A DNA stretch of 33,494 nt from an uncultured Eubacteriales bacterium (lineage in GTDB: Bacteria > Bacillota > Clostridia > Christensenellales > Aristaeellaceae): positions 1-33,494 of the forward strand of contig UQEF01000024.1 in NCBI GenBank assembly GCA_900540045.1. Reading direction: 5' to 3'. The notes under the pieces were generated by a model. That model ran no database searches and was not told the origin of the DNA. It was given only the letters and a program-made list of their open reading frames with translations. The position numbers and the translations under genes were made by a program. Positions 30,964 through 33,494 of the stretch are shown one piece after another; within the stretch, counting starts at the first letter, position 1, and every line of letters begins with the position of its first letter.

Positions 30964-32676
30964 GTGCTTGTATCCATGACGGTGCGCAACATCGCGTTGA
31001 TCGAGCAGCTTCAGATTGAATTTCAAAAAGGCATGCAGGTGCTCAGCGGCGAAACCGGCGCAGGCAAGTCCATCATCGTCGACAGCATCAACCTGGTGCT
31101 GGGTGAGCGCGCCGACCGGGGGCTGATCCGCTCCGGGTGCGACCGGGCCTCCGTGGAAGCGCTGGTGGATATTTCCGACTGCCCACAGGCTGCGGCGGTG
31201 CTGGCGGAGCAGCAGCTTGAGGCCGAAGGCGGGCTGATCAGCATTCAGCGGGAAATCTCCACAGGGGAACGGAACCTGTGCCGTGTGTGCGGGATCATCG
31301 TTCCGCTGGCTTTTCTGAGGAAGCTGACGGCGCTGCTGGTGGATGTGCACGGCCAGCATGCGCATCAAAGCCTGCTGGATGCCAAAAATCATATGGCGTT
31401 TCTTGATTCCTTCGGGGATGAGGCCTTCCAGGAGCAACGGCAAAGGGTAGAGGAGCGCTACCGCCTGTGGCGTGAAAGCAGCGTCCGCTTTTCTGCGCTG
31501 CGCAAGGAAAACGAACAGCGTGCCCAGCGGCAGGAGTACCTGGAAAGCCGCGTGCGTGAACTGGATGCGGCTCAGCTTACGCCGGGGGAGACGGAACGCC
31601 TGACAGCCGAACGGGCGCGCTTTGCCAGTGCCGAGCGCATCGACGGCGCAGTACGGACCGCATACGCCGCGGTGATGGGTGGCGGCAGGGAGGCCAGCGC
31701 CATGGATCAGCTGCGGGACGCCATGGAGGCCCTGCGCAGGATTGAGGAGCTGGACCCGCGTTATAAAGCGCTGGCGGATCGGCTTTCCTCAGCTTTCTAT
31801 GAAGCGGAGGAGCTTGGCATTGAGCTGCGCGACGTGCTGGAAAGCGAGAACTTCGACCCGGAGCGCAGCGAGGCCGTGCAGGAGCGTCTGGATCTGATTC
31901 GCCGCCTGGAGCGCCGCTACGGCATGCCGGCGGACGAGCTGGCTGCGCGCCATGAGGAAATGAAAAGCGAACTGACCCGGCTGGAGAGCATGGAGGACCG
32001 CTTGCGGCGCGCCGAAGCGGATTATAAGGAAAAGCTCAAGGCCTACCGTGCCGAGGCGGCGCTGCTGACGCAGGCGCGCCAGACCCTGGCGGTCCGGTTT
32101 GAAAGCCTGATGGAAACGCAGCTGCGCGACCTGGGCATGCAAAATACGCGCTTCGCCTGCGTCTTTGAGCCCCCGGAGCCAGGGAGAAAGCGGGTGCCTA
32201 CTTCCAGAGGGGACGACCATGTGTGCTTCTATATCGCGCCCAACCCCGGCGAGCCGCTCAACCCGCTGGATAAAACGGCGTCCGGCGGCGAGCTTTCGCG
32301 CCTGATGCTGGCGATGAAGGCGGCGGGCGCGGAACACGACGGCATTCCCTGCATGATCTTTGACGAGATCGACACCGGCATCAGCGGCCATGTGGCTCAG
32401 GCCGTCGCGGAGAAAATGGCTTCCATCGGGCGCTATCACCAGGTGCTGTGCGTTACGCATCTGGCACAGATCGCCGCCATGGCGGACGCACAATACCTGG
32501 TGCAGAAGCAGGTGACAGAGGGACGTACCCGCACCACGGTACGGTTGCTTGACGAGGAGGGACGCGTGGAGGAGGTCGCCCGGCTGATCGGCGTGACCGA
32601 AAGCCAGCAGGAAAGCGGAATGGCGCACGCGCGCGCACTGCTCCTGGCGGCCCAAAAATGGAAAAATGGCGGATAA
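30964..32676 (+). CDS. recN: DNA repair protein RecN
   Basis: A 570-residue SMC-like ATPase acting early at double-strand breaks. Walker A is GETGAGKS (29-36), near MTVRNIALIEQLQIEF. The central ~300 residues form the coiled-coil arm (for example ERYRLWRESSVRFSALRKEN). The C-terminal head has the signature SGGELSRLMLA, Walker B CMIFDEIDTGISG, and the switch CVTHLAQIAA. The GTG at 30964 aligns with the usual RecN start (MLVxMxVRNIALIE) and follows GGAGA. It is the last gene of the nadK operon. Confidence 0.95.
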   Translation: MLVSMTVRNIALIEQLQIEFQKGMQVLSGETGAGKSIIVDSINLVLGERADRGLIRSGCDRASVEALVDISDCPQAAAVLAEQQLEAEGGLISIQREISTGERNLCRVCGIIVPLAFLRKLTALLVDVHGQHAHQSLLDAKNHMAFLDSFGDEAFQEQRQRVEERYRLWRESSVRFSALRKENEQRAQRQEYLESRVRELDAAQLTPGETERLTAERARFASAERIDGAVRTAYAAVMGGGREASAMDQLRDAMEALRRIEELDPRYKALADRLSSAFYEAEELGIELRDVLESENFDPERSEAVQERLDLIRRLERRYGMPADELAARHEEMKSELTRLESMEDRLRRAEADYKEKLKAYRAEAALLTQARQTLAVRFESLMETQLRDLGMQNTRFACVFEPPEPGRKRVPTSRGDDHVCFYIAPNPGEPLNPLDKTASGGELSRLMLAMKAAGAEHDGIPCMIFDEIDTGISGHVAQAVAEKMASIGRYHQVLCVTHLAQIAAMADAQYLVQKQVTEGRTRTTVRLLDEEGRVEEVARLIGVTESQQESGMAHARALLLAAQKWKNGG

Positions 32677-32701
32677 AGCGCTTGGGAAATTCAAAAAAAC
32701 C

Positions 32702-32730
32702 TTTTCCCATCAAGCAGAATGTGCTATACT
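32702..32730 (+). promoter_or_regulatory. Candidate promoter of the rnf operon
   Basis: TATACT (32725-32730) lies 52 bases before the rnfC ATG, with a weak -35 TTTTCC (32702-32707) at 17 bases. The 18 bases 32714-32731 are identical to 29576-29593 in the nadK promoter. A weak stem TGGGAAA/TTTCCCA (32683-32709) overlaps the -35 region and might end recN transcription. Confidence 0.5.
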
Positions 32731-32781
32731 AATGTATGGCGTAATCGCACAGGTAAAACAGTTCAGGAAGGACGAGAGAGC

Positions 32782-33494
32782 ATGAGCACCGTACACAATT
32801 TTCCCGGCGGAATCCATCCGCACGAGGGAAGAGGCGGAAAGGCGGCTACCGCCGGGCTGTCCATCGTGGAAGCGCCGCAGCCGTCGCGCGTGGCCATCCC
32901 CTTGCAGCAGCATATCGGAGCACCCTGCAAGCCGTTGGTAACCAAAGGGGATGCCGTCAAAACCGGTCAGATGATCGGCGAGCCGGTAGGCGCGATGAGC
33001 GCAGCAGTACATGCCTCCATCTCGGGTCATGTCGTCGATTGCCAGCCCTGTATTCTGGCAAACGGCACCCAGCAGATGTGCGTCATCATCGATAATGATT
33101 TTAAGGACGAGTGGGTGCCGCTGACTCCCGTGGCCAACCCTGAATCCATGACCGTACAGGAGCTTTCCGATCTGGCGCGGCGCATGGGTATCGTTGGTCT
33201 GGGCGGCGCTACGTTCCCCACGGCGGTGAAGCTCAATATACCCGCTGGCAAAAAGGTGGATACCCTGGTGCTAAACGGCGCGGAGTGCGAGCCATACCTG
33301 TCGGCCGACCACCGGCTGATGCTGGAGCATGCGGATCAGATTATCTCCGGCGCGCGCATCATCCAGAAGGTGCTGGGCATTGAACGGGTGATGATCGGCA
33401 TCGAGGACAATAAGCCCGACGCCGTGGAAGCCATGCGCAAGGCCTGCGAAAAATATGCCGAGTTCAGCGTTACGGCGCTGAAAACCAAGTACCC
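32782..33494 (+). CDS. rnfC: Rnf electron transport complex subunit C, 3'-truncated by window
   Basis: The first 237 residues of RnfC/RsxC. FPGGIHPHEGRGGKAAT is the characteristic opening, then an N-terminal barrel domain (AIPLQQHIGAPCKPLV...GDAVKTGQMIG), and the flavin/NADH-binding region with GGATFPTAVKL and LNGAECEPYLSADHRLMLE. Rnf moves electrons from reduced ferredoxin to NAD+ while pumping Na+ or H+ across the membrane; subunit C is the soluble NADH-side part carrying FeS clusters (those lie beyond the window). AAGGA lies before the ATG. The rest of the operon (normally rnfDGEAB) should follow past 33494. Confidence 0.94.
   Translation, partial: MSTVHNFPGGIHPHEGRGGKAATAGLSIVEAPQPSRVAIPLQQHIGAPCKPLVTKGDAVKTGQMIGEPVGAMSAAVHASISGHVVDCQPCILANGTQQMCVIIDNDFKDEWVPLTPVANPESMTVQELSDLARRMGIVGLGGATFPTAVKLNIPAGKKVDTLVLNGAECEPYLSADHRLMLEHADQIISGARIIQKVLGIERVMIGIEDNKPDAVEAMRKACEKYAEFSVTALKTKY

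Overview
The window looks like the chromosome of a spore-forming, GC-rich (by eye about 60%) anaerobic Firmicute of the class Clostridia. The sporulation pair yabP-yabQ next to a divIC-type gene, the tlyA-nadK-argR-recN order, an Rnf electron-transport gene, FeoAB, BioY and strong AGGAGG-type ribosome binding sites all point that way. No tRNA, rRNA, CRISPR array, insertion sequence or prophage was recognised. After start sites are corrected, no stretch longer than 300 bases is gene-free.

Layout. 1-68: 5' end of an XRE-type regulator (minus). 226-864: a murQ copy lacking its first ~100 residues. 939-3274: feoA-feoB iron transporter (minus). 3509-5326: secreted SpoIID-like protein with an SH3 domain. 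5450-6293: small membrane protein plus a DUF4230 protein. 6463-9244: three-gene unit with a MotA/TolQ/ExbB-like (ZorA-like) channel, a MotB/OmpA-like protein with a very regular coiled coil, and an unrecognised membrane-anchored protein. 9313-14684 (minus): arsR-type regulator, potA-potB-potC-potD polyamine transporter and nagA. 14889-16640: TraX-like membrane protein and DegV. 16649-17209 (minus): bioY behind a near-ideal BirA-type operator. 17345-19327: yabP, yabQ, divIC, ppx. 19522-21606: EF-G paralogue. 21698-23118: PfkB sugar kinase and GNAT acetyltransferase. 23194-29532: alpha/beta hydrolase, membrane-anchored Mur ligase, D-Ala-D-Ala ligase, dxs, tlyA. 29620-32676: nadK, argR, recN behind two ARG-box-like palindromes. 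32782-end: rnfC, cut by the window edge.

How the parts fit. murQ and nagA are successive steps of MurNAc-6-phosphate recycling, but the murQ copy is broken. The Mur ligase and Ddl supply the D-Ala-D-Ala end of the peptidoglycan stem, and dxs feeds the isoprenoid carrier. The MotA/OmpA unit should couple an ion gradient across the membrane to a protein that grips peptidoglycan. It resembles the ZorAB motor of Zorya defence but has no ZorC/D/E partner and sits among housekeeping genes, so it is the best candidate here for an undescribed system. Regulation can be read at three places: a biotin operator before bioY, an inverted repeat at the predicted start point of the arsR-pot operon, and tandem ARG-box-like sites before nadK-argR-recN.
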